Source: Bacteroidales bacterium
GTDB taxonomy: Bacteria; Bacteroidota; Bacteroidia; Bacteroidales; JAADJA01
Length of the DNA stretch: 16,180 nt
Reading direction: 5' to 3'
NCBI GenBank assembly: GCA_029934735.1
Contig: JAOZLR010000016.1
Span: 3,058 to 19,237, forward strand
The position numbers were made by a program, and so were the translations under genes. The notes under the pieces were generated by a model. The model searched no databases and was not told where the DNA came from. It was given only the letters and a program-made list of their open reading frames with translations. Positions 7,181 through 14,729 of this stretch are shown in pieces. How positions within the stretch are numbered: the stretch's first letter is position 1; every line of letters starts with the position of its first letter.

Positions 7181-7864
7181 CTACAACTTCTTTATCCTCT
7201 TGTATTCCACATTAATTTCAACTGCCTTATAGAAAAGAAGCAATACGACTATCAGTGCCCCGATACTGAAGAAAATCAACAGTTTAATATCATTGGTTCT
7301 AAAACAGAACTCATATAAAGCGTGGAAAAATACAGCTCCGAAAAGGCCTGTCATTGAATCGATAAATTTATTTTCACGTGATTTGGCCATACCAACAAAA
7401 AATCCAAGAATTATGGCGAAAACCACATTTGCAAAAACCATCGTGATTGCATAGAAAAAATCAACTTCCCCATAAAAAGGAAGCGTGAAGTACAACACAT
7501 TCGACATAAAAGAGAAACCAAGAGCAATCATAATCGAATATGTGATTGAGTCAAGCGGGCCGTAAAAATTGTTTTTCGGAAAAGCAAAATATCTCAAAAC
7601 AAGATATTTTCCATATTCAGAGCCAAAACCACTTATAACGAATGAGTAAAAGAAAATCCTTCTAAGGTTTGTAAGGTTGGAAAGACCATACCAATATGCT
7701 ATTGTCTGAAAGATAAAAACAATAACAATACTGGCCATCCCCCAGAGGAAACTGTGAAACAGGCCAATGAAAATTTCTTTTCCCTGGCGGTATCTGACAA
7801 AATAGTAAAGTAATATTGCCAAAACAAGACTTAATGCGAGTGATATAATGTAATTGAGTACCAT
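7181..7864 (-). CDS. PrsW-like membrane protein, probably active-site-degenerate
   Basis: This 227-residue, strongly hydrophobic protein has about seven membrane segments (roughly 3-23, 33-56, 68-80, 104-128, 136-158, 172-187 and 193-212) and a basic C-terminus (YKRIKKL). It fits the PrsW/CAAX-protease-like superfamily: FGSEYGKYLVLRY (80-91) aligns with the EExxK motif, PLDSITYSIMIALGFSFMSN (103-122) with the conserved DGxxYGxxxGxGFAxxEN region, ANVVFAIILGFFVGMAK (145-161) with the HAxxxxxxGyxxG region, and HALYEF (181-186) with the last conserved His. B. subtilis PrsW cleaves the anti-sigma factor RsiW. Here Ser82 replaces the first Glu, Ser121 replaces the Glu of EN, and Asn146 replaces a His; Glu83 and His181 remain. 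It may not be proteolytic. The family assignment is from motif reading only. ATG 7864 follows a TATATTTG box by 20 bases. It converges on dprA. Confidence 0.7.
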   Translation of the reverse strand: MVLNYIISLALSLVLAILLYYFVRYRQGKEIFIGLFHSFLWGMASIVIVFIFQTIAYWYGLSNLTNLRRIFFYSFVISGFGSEYGKYLVLRYFAFPKNNFYGPLDSITYSIMIALGFSFMSNVLYFTLPFYGEVDFFYAITMVFANVVFAIILGFFVGMAKSRENKFIDSMTGLFGAVFFHALYEFCFRTNDIKLLIFFSIGALIVVLLLFYKAVEINVEYKRIKKL

Positions 7865-7884
7865 TTTTTAAATATTTTAACTGC

Positions 7885-7892
7885 CAAATATA
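7885..7892 (-). promoter_or_regulatory. Bacteroidota -7 box for the PrsW-like gene
   Basis: The minus strand reads TATATTTG, matching TAnnTTTG, 20 bases before the ATG. No clear -33 TTTG is seen. Confidence 0.5.
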
Positions 7893-7970
7893 CTACCTAC
7901 ATTTCAGATTTTAAGAATTTTATTAAAGAAATATTTTATTTCGTCTAAAGAATAATATCTAATTGACTGA

Positions 7971-9068
7971 TTATCTGTTATTTTTCCTATTAAAAATATC
8001 TGTTTGCCTTCTTATCGACTCTTCGTGTACAACCTCAAGGATTTGTTGTAAAAATTTCTTATTCAACCCAGATTTAATCCCTGTCCTTAATCTGTTGATT
8101 ACAACGTTATTCCATCGTTCAAGTTGAAGTATGGTAATGTTGTTATTGCTTTTATATTTGCCAATTTCGTCAATAACATACATTCTCCTGGCAATAATAT
8201 TTAAAAGTTCAGCATCCAGCTTATCAATTTCTGTTCTTAGCTCTTCAAGTTTTGTTTCAAACTCCACATTACCCTCTCGCTCTCTGATTACCAGCGTTGA
8301 AAGGAGCTTTTTCAAATCTTCGGGTGTGACCTGTTGCTCCTTGTCTGTCAAAGCAATATCAGGATTAATGTGTGATTCCAGCATCAAACCATTCATTTCA
8401 AGATCAAGGGCTTTCTGAGCAACTTCCTTCAATGTATCACGTCTGCCACAAATATGACTCGGGTCGCAAATAACCGGAAGCTCAGGAAAAATACGCTTTA
8501 ACTCAATGGGTATTTCCCACATAGGTGCATTGCGATATGGGTTTTTTTCAAAAAAGTAGAAACCACGATGAATGGCTATAAGTTTTGAGATACCGGCCTT
8601 ATTGAATCGCTCAAGAGCACCAATCCAAAGATCAATATCCGGGTTTACAGGATTTTTAATCATAACCGGAATATCCACACCTTTTAGAGCAGAGGCAAGT
8701 TCATGAATTGAAAATGGATTGACAACTGTTCTGGCCCCAATCCATAAAATATCAACTTTGTGTTTTAATGCCTGATCAATGTGTAAAGGGTTTGCAACTT
8801 CCACAGAAGTCAACAGTCCGGTCTCTTTCTTTACATTATTTAACCAGACCAAACCTTTTTCGCCGACACCTTCAAAGCCACCCGGTCTGGTTCTTGGTTT
8901 CCATATACCTGCCCTGAATATTTTCACCTGAGAAATTTCCGCAAGTTTTCGTGCCGTTGCTAATACCTGTTCTTCCGTTTCAGCGCTGCAAGGCCCACTG
9001 ATTACGAGGGGAAGCCCTTGCGTATCAATCCAGCCTGAAAGAGGTAATATGTCAAGATAATAACCCAT
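7971..9068 (-). CDS. Bifunctional DAHP synthase / chorismate mutase
   Basis: This fused enzyme acts at two points of aromatic amino acid synthesis. The N-terminal domain (about 1-255) condenses phosphoenolpyruvate with erythrose 4-phosphate to DAHP. The C-terminal AroQ-type domain (about 272-365) converts chorismate to prephenate. The synthase motifs belong to the short type I-beta (KDO8P-synthase-like) group: GPCSAE (25-30, Cys27 a metal ligand), KPRTRPGGFEG (57-67), WIGARTVVNPF (109-119), HRGF (167-170), CDPSHICGRRD (201-211, His204) and LESH (230-233). The mutase half shows LRTEIDKLDAELLNIIARR (277-295) and GKYK (303-306), carrying the catalytic Arg and Lys positions. Such fusions are common in Bacteroidota; in the fusion the mutase domain can mediate feedback inhibition by prephenate, which is known for related enzymes and not shown here. 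No other aromatic-pathway gene is adjacent. ATG 9068 follows a TAATTTTG box by only 8 bases. Confidence 0.95.
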   Translation of the reverse strand: MGYYLDILPLSGWIDTQGLPLVISGPCSAETEEQVLATARKLAEISQVKIFRAGIWKPRTRPGGFEGVGEKGLVWLNNVKKETGLLTSVEVANPLHIDQALKHKVDILWIGARTVVNPFSIHELASALKGVDIPVMIKNPVNPDIDLWIGALERFNKAGISKLIAIHRGFYFFEKNPYRNAPMWEIPIELKRIFPELPVICDPSHICGRRDTLKEVAQKALDLEMNGLMLESHINPDIALTDKEQQVTPEDLKKLLSTLVIREREGNVEFETKLEELRTEIDKLDAELLNIIARRMYVIDEIGKYKSNNNITILQLERWNNVVINRLRTGIKSGLNKKFLQQILEVVHEESIRRQTDIFNRKNNR

Positions 9069-9076
9069 TGAGCCTG

Positions 9077-9084
9077 CAAAATTA
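9077..9084 (-). promoter_or_regulatory. Bacteroidota -7 box for DAHP synthase, implying a nearly leaderless mRNA
   Basis: The minus strand reads TAATTTTG, matching TAnnTTTG, and ends 8 bases before the ATG. If it is used at the normal distance, transcription would start within a few bases of the start codon. No -33 TTTG is evident. Confidence 0.45.
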
Positions 9085-9152
9085 GTTAAATAAACGGAAA
9101 TCGGTTTTTTCGTATGTGTTTTCTTTTTTCAAGTTAGAAACCAAAAAGTCAT

Positions 9153-9177
9153 TAATTTTGCAAAACTTTTAGATTTG
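9153..9177 (+). promoter_or_regulatory. Candidate -7 boxes for asnS (two copies)
   Basis: Two TAnnTTTG matches precede asnS: TAATTTTG (9153-9160), 31 bases before the ATG, and TAGATTTG (9170-9177), 14 bases before it. Neither has a clear -33 TTTG at the standard spacing, so which one is used cannot be decided from sequence. Confidence 0.45.
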
Positions 9178-9191
9178 AAAAAATATATAAA

Positions 9192-10643
9192 ATGGATAAC
9201 TTGAAACGAACTAAGATTATTGATTTACTTGACTCCAATGAGTTTGGGGAAACTAGAAAGGTTATGGGCTGGGTACGTACACGCCGTGGGAGCAAGAATG
9301 TTGCTTTTATTGCTATGAACGATGGCTCAACCATAAAGAATATTCAGATTGTTGTTGATTTCGAAATTATTGATGAAGAGCTTATTCAGCGTATTCATAG
9401 CGGAGCCGCAATTGAGGTTATTGGAGAGCTTATTGAGTCACCAGGTAGTGGACAAAAGGTAGAGGTCAAGGCAAATATTCTGAATATTCTTGGTGAAGCT
9501 GATCCCGATGAATATCCATTACAACCGAAAAAGCATTCGTTGGAATTTTTGCGTGAGAAAGCACATTTGCGATTCAGAACAAATACTTTTAGTGCTATCT
9601 TTCGGATCAGGCACGCAATGATCTTTGCCGTTCATAAGTTTTTTAATGACAGGGGCTTTTTTAATATTCACACACCAATAATCACGGCATCGGATGCCGA
9701 AGGAGCCGGAGAGATGTTCCGTGTTACTACTCTTGATATGAAGAATCTGCCTTTTAATGAAGAAGGTGATATTGATTACAAAAAGGACTTCTTCGCAAAG
9801 GAGACTAATTTGACTGTATCAGGACAGCTTGAGGCTGAGCTTGCAGCACTGGCGTTGTCAGAGGTTTATACTTTCGGCCCTACTTTCAGGGCTGAAAATT
9901 CTAATACGTCGCGTCATCTTTCCGAATTCTGGATGATAGAGCCAGAGGCCGCATTTTATGACATTAATGATGACATGGACCTTGCGGAGGATATGCTTAA
10001 ATATCTGACAAAGTATGCTCTGGACAATTGTGCTGATGACCTTGAATTTCTTAGTAAGCGTCTTGCTGATGAAGAAAAAAATAAAAAACAGGAGGATCGT
10101 TCAGGGATGGAGCTAATAGAAAAGCTGAATTTTGTTCTTGAAAATGATTTTGAAAGAATTACATATACTGAGGCGTTTGATATCCTGAGAAATTCAAAAC
10201 CAAACAAGAAAAAGCGATTTCAGTATCTGATTAAAGAATGGGGTGCAGATTTTCAATCGGAGCATGAGCGTTATCTTGTTGAGAAACACTTTAAGAAGCC
10301 AGTTATTGTTACGGATTATCCGAAAGTAATCAAAGCTTTTTATATGAAATTGAATGATGATGACAATACTGTGAGGGCAATGGATATACTGTTTCCGCAG
10401 ATCGGTGAAATAGTTGGCGGATCACAAAGAGAGGAAAATTATGACAAACTAGTGAAACGAATGAGCGAAATGAACGTACCAGAAAAGGAGATGTGGTGGT
10501 ATTTGGAAACCAGAAAATTTGGTTCTGTGCCACATAGCGGGTTTGGTCTTGGTTTTGAGAGGTTTATTCAATTTATAACGGGTATGGCTAATATCAGAGA
10601 TGTAATACCTTTTCCAAGAACTCCTCAGAACGCAGAATTTTAA
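9192..10643 (+). CDS. asnS: Asparaginyl-tRNA synthetase
   Basis: AsnRS is a class IIb enzyme that charges tRNA-Asn directly with asparagine. The 483 residues are slightly longer than the roughly 466 of E. coli. An N-terminal OB-fold anticodon-binding domain (about 18-105, VMGWVRTRRGSKNVAFI) leads into the catalytic core. The core has a motif 1 region around FFNIHTPIITASDAEGAGEMF (156-176), motif 2 FRAENSNTSRH (232-242) and motif 3 GFGLGFERF (450-458). GQLEAELAAL (211-220) and FWMIEPE (246-252) are typical of AsnRS. An insert rich in Lys and Glu (about 285-310) probably accounts for part of the extra length. The ATG at 9192 gives an N-terminus (MDNLKRTKIIDLL) like that of relatives. rpoN follows after 74 bases with its own promoter-like box, and the DAHP synthase gene diverges upstream. 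Confidence 0.97.
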   Translation: MDNLKRTKIIDLLDSNEFGETRKVMGWVRTRRGSKNVAFIAMNDGSTIKNIQIVVDFEIIDEELIQRIHSGAAIEVIGELIESPGSGQKVEVKANILNILGEADPDEYPLQPKKHSLEFLREKAHLRFRTNTFSAIFRIRHAMIFAVHKFFNDRGFFNIHTPIITASDAEGAGEMFRVTTLDMKNLPFNEEGDIDYKKDFFAKETNLTVSGQLEAELAALALSEVYTFGPTFRAENSNTSRHLSEFWMIEPEAAFYDINDDMDLAEDMLKYLTKYALDNCADDLEFLSKRLADEEKNKKQEDRSGMELIEKLNFVLENDFERITYTEAFDILRNSKPNKKKRFQYLIKEWGADFQSEHERYLVEKHFKKPVIVTDYPKVIKAFYMKLNDDDNTVRAMDILFPQIGEIVGGSQREENYDKLVKRMSEMNVPEKEMWWYLETRKFGSVPHSGFGLGFERFIQFITGMANIRDVIPFPRTPQNAEF

Positions 10644-10649
10644 TAAAAG

Positions 10650-10682
10650 TTGGTCTAAAATGAATAAAAATTTGTATATTTG
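10650..10682 (+). promoter_or_regulatory. Promoter candidate for rpoN (-33 TTG and -7 TATATTTG)
   Basis: TATATTTG at 10675-10682 matches TAnnTTTG, and a TTG at 10650-10652 lies 22 bases upstream of it, close to the spacing known for Bacteroides promoters. The box ends 35 bases before the rpoN ATG and overlaps nothing coding, since asnS ends at 10643. Confidence 0.55.
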
Positions 10683-10717
10683 TTCGGTTAAATAGGGGCT
10701 ATGATTAAACAACTGAC

Positions 10718-12208
10718 ATGTTAAGCCAGAGATTACAACAGAAGCTACTACAAAAGCTTTCACCTCAGCAAATACTGTTGATGAAACTGCTTCAGGTACC
10801 CACTGTGGCGCTTGAGCAGAGGATAAAACAAGAGATTGAGGAGAATCCGGCATTGGAAGAGACTAATGATGCTGATGACCTTGCTGAATTAACTCAGGAT
10901 TTTGATGAATCAACACCTGGTGATACTGGCGAAACTGAAAATGCAGAAGAAGTTGAAGAGATAAATAAGGACGATGAGTTTGACCTCGATGATTATCTCC
11001 TGGATGATGACGATGTTCCTACATATAAAGTTAGTGTAAACAATACAAGTCCAGATGATGAGCGCAAGGAAGTTCCTTTTGTGTCAGGAACAACTTTCCA
11101 CGATTTGCTTCATTCCCAGTTAGGACTTCGTGATTTTGATGAAGAGCAAATTATGATTGCAAAGACAATCATTGGAAATCTTGATGACTCCGGCTATCTT
11201 CAAAGAGACCTTGATGCAATGGTTGATGATCTTGCCTTTTCACAAAATATTCAAACCACAAAGGAAGAAATACTTGAAGTACTTATGGTTGTTCAGGAGC
11301 TTGACCCTCCAGGTGTGGGGGCGAGAAATCTGCAGGAGTGCCTTTTATTACAGCTTAGAAGAATAGAGTCTCCGGATGATGCTGTTATGGTTGCAATTCA
11401 AATACTCGAAAGACATTTTAATGAATTTACGAAAAAGCATTACAGTAAAATAATTAAAAAAGCCAGAATATCAGAAGAGGAATTGAAAGACGCTATAGAA
11501 GAGATATTGAAGCTTAATCCCAAACCCGGGAATTCTCTTAATGAAACAACAAAAACAAATCATTATATTATTCCTGACTTCATTATTTACAATAATAACG
11601 GTGGTCTTGAGCTTCAGCTTAACTCAAGAAATGCACCGGAATTGAGACTTAATAAGACCTATGTTGAAATGCTTGAAGCTTACTCAAACAGTAAGGATAA
11701 GAAAAAGCATAAAGATACACTTACATTTGTAAAACAAAAAATTGATTCTGCAAAATGGTTCATTGATGCTATAAAACAAAGACAAAACACGCTTTATACC
11801 ACAATGGATGCAATAATGAATTATCAGAGGAGTTATTTTCTGACAGGAGATGAGACAAAACTGCGGCCAATGATTCTAAAGGATATTGCCGAAATAGTTA
11901 ATCTTGATATCTCAACAATTTCGAGGGTTGCAAACAGTAAATATGTGCAGACTCCTTTCGGAACATTTCTTTTAAAAAGCTTTTTTTCTGAGTCGATGCA
12001 GAAGGAAGACGGCGAAGAGGTCTCTACACGCGAAATTAAAAAAATACTTACTGATTGCATTGATAATGAAGATAAGAGTAAACCTTTGACCGATGAGTTG
12101 CTTACAAAAATTCTGAAAGACAAAGGATATAGCATCGCCCGCCGTACTGTTGCAAAATACAGAGAGCAGCTTAGTATTCCGGTTGCAAGACTTAGAAAAG
12201 AGATTTAA
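10718..12208 (+). CDS. rpoN: RNA polymerase sigma-54 factor
   Basis: Sigma-54 directs RNA polymerase to -24/-12 promoters, which open only with an AAA+ enhancer-binding activator. The 496 residues show the three expected regions. N-terminal region I (about 1-48) is Gln/Leu-rich (QRLQQKLLQKLSPQQILLMK, ending near EENPALEE) and contacts activator and core. Region II (about 49-105) is very acidic and low in complexity. The core-binding and HTH region (about 120-496) follows and ends in a complete RpoN box, ARRTVAKYRE (474-483), which reads the -24 element. GNSLNETTK and DISTISR are further conserved stretches. The ATG at 10718 is chosen because the N-terminus starts exactly at region I. An alternative ATG at 10701 opens only a 7-codon frame that overlaps the start. 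No activator gene is present in the window. The PAP2-like gene begins one base after the stop. Confidence 0.97.
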   Translation: MLSQRLQQKLLQKLSPQQILLMKLLQVPTVALEQRIKQEIEENPALEETNDADDLAELTQDFDESTPGDTGETENAEEVEEINKDDEFDLDDYLLDDDDVPTYKVSVNNTSPDDERKEVPFVSGTTFHDLLHSQLGLRDFDEEQIMIAKTIIGNLDDSGYLQRDLDAMVDDLAFSQNIQTTKEEILEVLMVVQELDPPGVGARNLQECLLLQLRRIESPDDAVMVAIQILERHFNEFTKKHYSKIIKKARISEEELKDAIEEILKLNPKPGNSLNETTKTNHYIIPDFIIYNNNGGLELQLNSRNAPELRLNKTYVEMLEAYSNSKDKKKHKDTLTFVKQKIDSAKWFIDAIKQRQNTLYTTMDAIMNYQRSYFLTGDETKLRPMILKDIAEIVNLDISTISRVANSKYVQTPFGTFLLKSFFSESMQKEDGEEVSTREIKKILTDCIDNEDKSKPLTDELLTKILKDKGYSIARRTVAKYREQLSIPVARLRKEI

Positions 12209-12209
12209 T

Positions 12210-12821
12210 ATGGAACAAAAAATTGCAAAAGTAATTTCGGTGGCTTTGCATCCTCTGCTAATACCGACTTACACTTTTGTTATACTTTTCAGCCTGCATT
12301 ATTATTTCTCAATTATTATTCCTTACCAGGTTAAATACCTGATAGTTGGAATAATATTTATCACAACATTTCTGATCCCTGCATCATTTGTATTGATTAT
12401 GCTGCGCCGGAAAATGATTGGGTCATTAAAAATGGAAAGCCGTGATGAGAGGCTTTCGCCCCTGGTAGTTTCTGCTATCTTTATTTTTCTTTCCTGGTAC
12501 TTGATTAGTCAATTGAATATCTCACGGATGTATCCTCTTTTTTTACTTGGATCGGGAATTACGATAATCGCAACGATACTAATTAATTTAAAAGAGAAAA
12601 TAAGCCTACATATGGTTGGAATAGGGGGGATGCTTGGCGCATTTATCGGAATTTCGCTCCGGTTCAACGTTGATATGATTTATATTATCACTATGATAGT
12701 GCTGGTTTCCGGATTAGTTGGTTTTGCACGGCTTGCCCTTAACGCACATACACAATCAGAAGTTTATAAGGGTTTTTTTACCGGACTTCTAATAATGATT
12801 AGTGTGTTTTTGATATTTTGA
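12210..12821 (+). CDS. PAP2-like integral membrane phosphatase family protein
   Basis: This 203-residue protein has about six or seven membrane segments and sits one base after rpoN, so it is almost certainly co-transcribed and probably translationally coupled. It carries a recognisable, divergent form of the three-part PAP2 (lipid phosphatase) signature: Lys74 and Arg81 spaced as in KxxxxxxRP (but RL here), SLH (132-134) in place of PSGH, and ARLALNAHTQSE (173-184) in place of SRxxxxxHxxxD, with Arg174, nucleophile-position His180 and Glu184 for Asp. Family members remove phosphate from membrane lipids such as undecaprenyl pyrophosphate, phosphatidate or PGP; the substrate here is unknown. 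The ATG at 12210 is preferred over the in-frame start at 12150, which lies inside rpoN. The signature reading is mine, without a profile search. Confidence 0.75.
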   Translation: MEQKIAKVISVALHPLLIPTYTFVILFSLHYYFSIIIPYQVKYLIVGIIFITTFLIPASFVLIMLRRKMIGSLKMESRDERLSPLVVSAIFIFLSWYLISQLNISRMYPLFLLGSGITIIATILINLKEKISLHMVGIGGMLGAFIGISLRFNVDMIYIITMIVLVSGLVGFARLALNAHTQSEVYKGFFTGLLIMISVFLIF

Positions 12822-12842
12822 AAAATTATTTTAGACTTTAAG

Positions 12843-12859
12843 CCGGATTGTAAATCCGG
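12843..12859. repeat. Short REP-like palindrome
   Basis: CCGGATT, GTA, AATCCGG forms a perfect 7-bp stem with a 3-base loop. A third AATCCGG copy lies at 12904-12910. The element is in the 160-base spacer between convergent genes (PAP2-like and outer-membrane barrel) and has no following T-run. Palindromes with this core are, from memory, common between genes in Bacteroidota and look like REP elements; no transposase gene is present here. Confidence 0.55.
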
Positions 12860-12981
12860 GTAATATTCAGTTCCAGATTAGTCTTACACCTGGCTACTGC
12901 TAAAATCCGGAACAGCCTTCAAATTAGTACTATCTTGTATTTTGGGTTCTTTCGGATTTGTGGCGTGGCATAAAGCGACGG

Positions 12982-13653
12982 CTAATACGGCATCAAAGAA
13001 ATACCAATTGAAATGGGATACATTTCAGGCCCTTTACCTTTATCAAATACTGAAGAAAGTTGATAATATCCCCAAAGATTCAGCCATTTATATCCAAGCC
13101 TCATAGAAATTCCGTATCTGAATTTAGAAACATTAGGGATTCTTGCCTTTTTGTAAATAACCAGCTTGTTATTATCATTCGGAAGGTAGTCATCCCCTTT
13201 ATATTTTGTGAAAGCTGTCATCAGAAATCCAAATTTAATTCCAATGGCAAATCTTACATCGTTTTCCGATTTATAACGGAGTTCAATAGGAATATCAAAA
13301 TAGCCAAGGGTGAATTTTGTCCTTCTGAAATTAATTGAATCGGGAACAGGATAAAAAATGGTTGAATCGTCAACAGTCATAGTCAGCGATTTATTGTTCA
13401 GATTATGATATGATATCCCAATTCCGGGAGACAGACTAAAATTACCATCATTAATAATGTAGTTGTATGAGCCAAAAATATCAATACCCTGATTTATTGT
13501 TGCAGGTTCAATTGTTTTTGGTAAATCCTGCCAGATGTCAGTGAATACGTCAATGCCAAAACTAAACTTACGCTTTGTCTCTTCACTCAGTTCTTGTGAG
13601 AATGAAGTAAAGGCAACCAGGCCTAAGACTATAACTAATACTTTTTTCATCAA
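12982..13653 (-). CDS. PorT-like outer-membrane beta-barrel protein
   Basis: This 223-residue protein has a signal peptide (MMKKVLVIVLGLVAFTSFSQ, cleavage likely near residues 18-20). The rest is alternating polar/hydrophobic strands rich in aromatic residues and glycine (FSFGIDVF, LSPGIGISYHNL, FTLGYFDIPIELRYK, VRFAIGIKFGFLMT, FRYGISMRLGYKW), ending in GISLMPY with a C-terminal aromatic. This is the pattern of the small PorT/OMP_b-brl_2 barrel family in the Bacteroidota outer membrane, with about eight strands. The FDIPIELRYK and YYQLSSVFDKGKGP segments are typical. The role is unknown; related proteins are structural barrels or secretion accessories. The first of two tandem ATGs is used (13653), 21 bases after a TATCTTTG box. 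The corA gene ends 60 bases upstream on the same strand. Confidence 0.82.
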   Translation of the reverse strand: MMKKVLVIVLGLVAFTSFSQELSEETKRKFSFGIDVFTDIWQDLPKTIEPATINQGIDIFGSYNYIINDGNFSLSPGIGISYHNLNNKSLTMTVDDSTIFYPVPDSINFRRTKFTLGYFDIPIELRYKSENDVRFAIGIKFGFLMTAFTKYKGDDYLPNDNNKLVIYKKARIPNVSKFRYGISMRLGYKWLNLWGYYQLSSVFDKGKGPEMYPISIGISLMPY

Positions 13654-13674
13654 ATGATTTTTTCAACTTTTGTG

Positions 13675-13682
13675 CAAAGATA
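13675..13682 (-). promoter_or_regulatory. Bacteroidota -7 box for the outer-membrane barrel gene
   Basis: The minus strand reads TATCTTTG, matching TAnnTTTG, 21 bases before the ATG. A TTTG on the same strand at 13706-13709 is 23 bases upstream, slightly wider than the usual -33 spacing. This suggests the gene can be transcribed separately from corA. Confidence 0.5.
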
Positions 13683-13713
13683 TAATAATCTGATAAGATA
13701 CAGGACAAAACAA

Positions 13714-14625
13714 TTACAGCCATTTTTTCTTTTTAAAGAAAAAGAACATTGACAAAGCAATAAATATCATAACTCCTATAACAATCCAGAATGATTTTGG
13801 ATCTTTTTGCAACGGAAGATTCAGATTCATTCCGTATAAACCTGTAAGAAATGTAAGAGGAAGTAAGATGGAGGATATCAAAGTAAGAATTTTTATTATT
13901 TCGTTTGTGCGGTTAGCCTGAAGTGAGTCAAACGTCCTTGACAAGCCTTCAATAAGCTCAGCATAATCCTCTGTCATATCCCACATTTGTTTGTAGTAGT
14001 CAAGGATATTGCCCCAGTAATCTTCCATATTCTCAGCATAACCTTCAATCTGCCCCGATTCAAACTTTGTAAATAGAGGAAGTTGTGGTTTAAACATTGT
14101 ATTCAGTAGAATAATATTTTTTCTGATCACTGAAATACGCTCGATAATACGTTCTGATCTGACATCTAACAGGCTTCTGTTGATTGCATCCACATCATCA
14201 CTGATTTTATTAATAATTTTCCGTGTCGCCTTCATCAACCGTTCAAGAATTGTATATAAAAGAGCATCACTGGTGCCAATTTCAAATTCTTCACCGCGAT
14301 CTGTCTGTTTTTTCCCTTCATCAAACATACTGGTAACAGCCGAGTGCGATTTACCAATAGTAATAATGAAGTCCTCTCCCCAGAAAATTTTCACCTCACG
14401 GACACGTAAAAACCTCTCATTATTGTCAAAAAAGGGGAAATGCAGAATTATAAAATAGTAGTCATCGTAAATGTCTATCTTTGGTCTTTGGTTATATTCA
14501 GCTCTACAGTCTTCAATATCAAGTGGATGAAAGTGGAAGGTTTCCTGAAGATAACTTAAATCTTCATCTGAAGGGTTAAGCACATGATGCCACCTGAGTG
14601 TTCCGATTTTAATTGTTTCGATCAT
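13714..14625 (-). CDS. corA: CorA-family divalent metal transporter
   Basis: CorA-type proteins are pentameric inner-membrane channels that take up Mg2+ and, in some members, Co2+, Ni2+ or Zn2+. The 303 residues comprise a large cytoplasmic domain (about 1-240: an alpha/beta part followed by a long charged helical stretch that forms the stalk) and two C-terminal membrane helices (about 243-262 and 277-297). The signature loop YGMN lies between them, with GMN at residues 265-267. The tail is basic (KKKKWL), as in the family. The N-terminal HFHPLDIEDC segment is the conserved family region. ATG 14625 is 58 bases from a promoter-like pair at 14684-14712. The gene is divergent from hflX and upstream of the outer-membrane barrel gene; metal specificity cannot be told from sequence. 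Confidence 0.95.
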   Translation of the reverse strand: MIETIKIGTLRWHHVLNPSDEDLSYLQETFHFHPLDIEDCRAEYNQRPKIDIYDDYYFIILHFPFFDNNERFLRVREVKIFWGEDFIITIGKSHSAVTSMFDEGKKQTDRGEEFEIGTSDALLYTILERLMKATRKIINKISDDVDAINRSLLDVRSERIIERISVIRKNIILLNTMFKPQLPLFTKFESGQIEGYAENMEDYWGNILDYYKQMWDMTEDYAELIEGLSRTFDSLQANRTNEIIKILTLISSILLPLTFLTGLYGMNLNLPLQKDPKSFWIVIGVMIFIALSMFFFFKKKKWL

Positions 14626-14683
14626 AACCCTATTTTTAAAAAAGTTAATATTCTACATCCCTTTGCTGTTTATATAGTGGCAG

Positions 14684-14712
14684 CAAAAGTAAGAAAAATA
14701 TTAGAAACTCAA
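14684..14712 (-). promoter_or_regulatory. Promoter candidate for corA
   Basis: On the minus strand a TTG (14712-14710) is followed after 18 bases by TACTTTTG (14691-14684), a good match to the Bacteroidota -33/-7 arrangement. The leader to the corA ATG would be about 50 bases. The hflX promoter lies on the opposite strand just to the right. Confidence 0.5.
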
Positions 14713-14729
14713 TTTTGATTTTAAAGTCT

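Noticed and set aside
8131..8418. A 95-codon plus-strand frame with a serine-rich translation
   Set aside because: It is antisense to the chorismate mutase half of the DAHP synthase gene; the Ser/Leu-rich composition is a by-product of the opposite strand's codons.
1..10643. aspS and asnS in one window as a duplicated synthetase pair
   Set aside because: They have distinct diagnostic motifs (GAD insert and FRDEDLRADRQPE in AspRS; FRAENSNTSRH in AsnRS) and lie 8 kb apart with unrelated neighbours; both are expected single-copy genes.
10860..11040. The run of Asp/Glu codons in rpoN as a possible inserted or foreign segment
   Set aside because: An acidic, variable region II between region I and the core-binding region is normal for sigma-54 proteins.
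12150..12209. Upstream start for the PAP2-like gene inside rpoN
   Set aside because: The added 20 residues are the out-of-frame reading of the sigma-54 RpoN box, and a membrane-protein N-terminus begins naturally at ATG 12210.
14180..14458. A 92-codon plus-strand frame inside corA
   Set aside because: It is antisense to a well-supported transporter gene and shows no independent start signal or recognisable domain.
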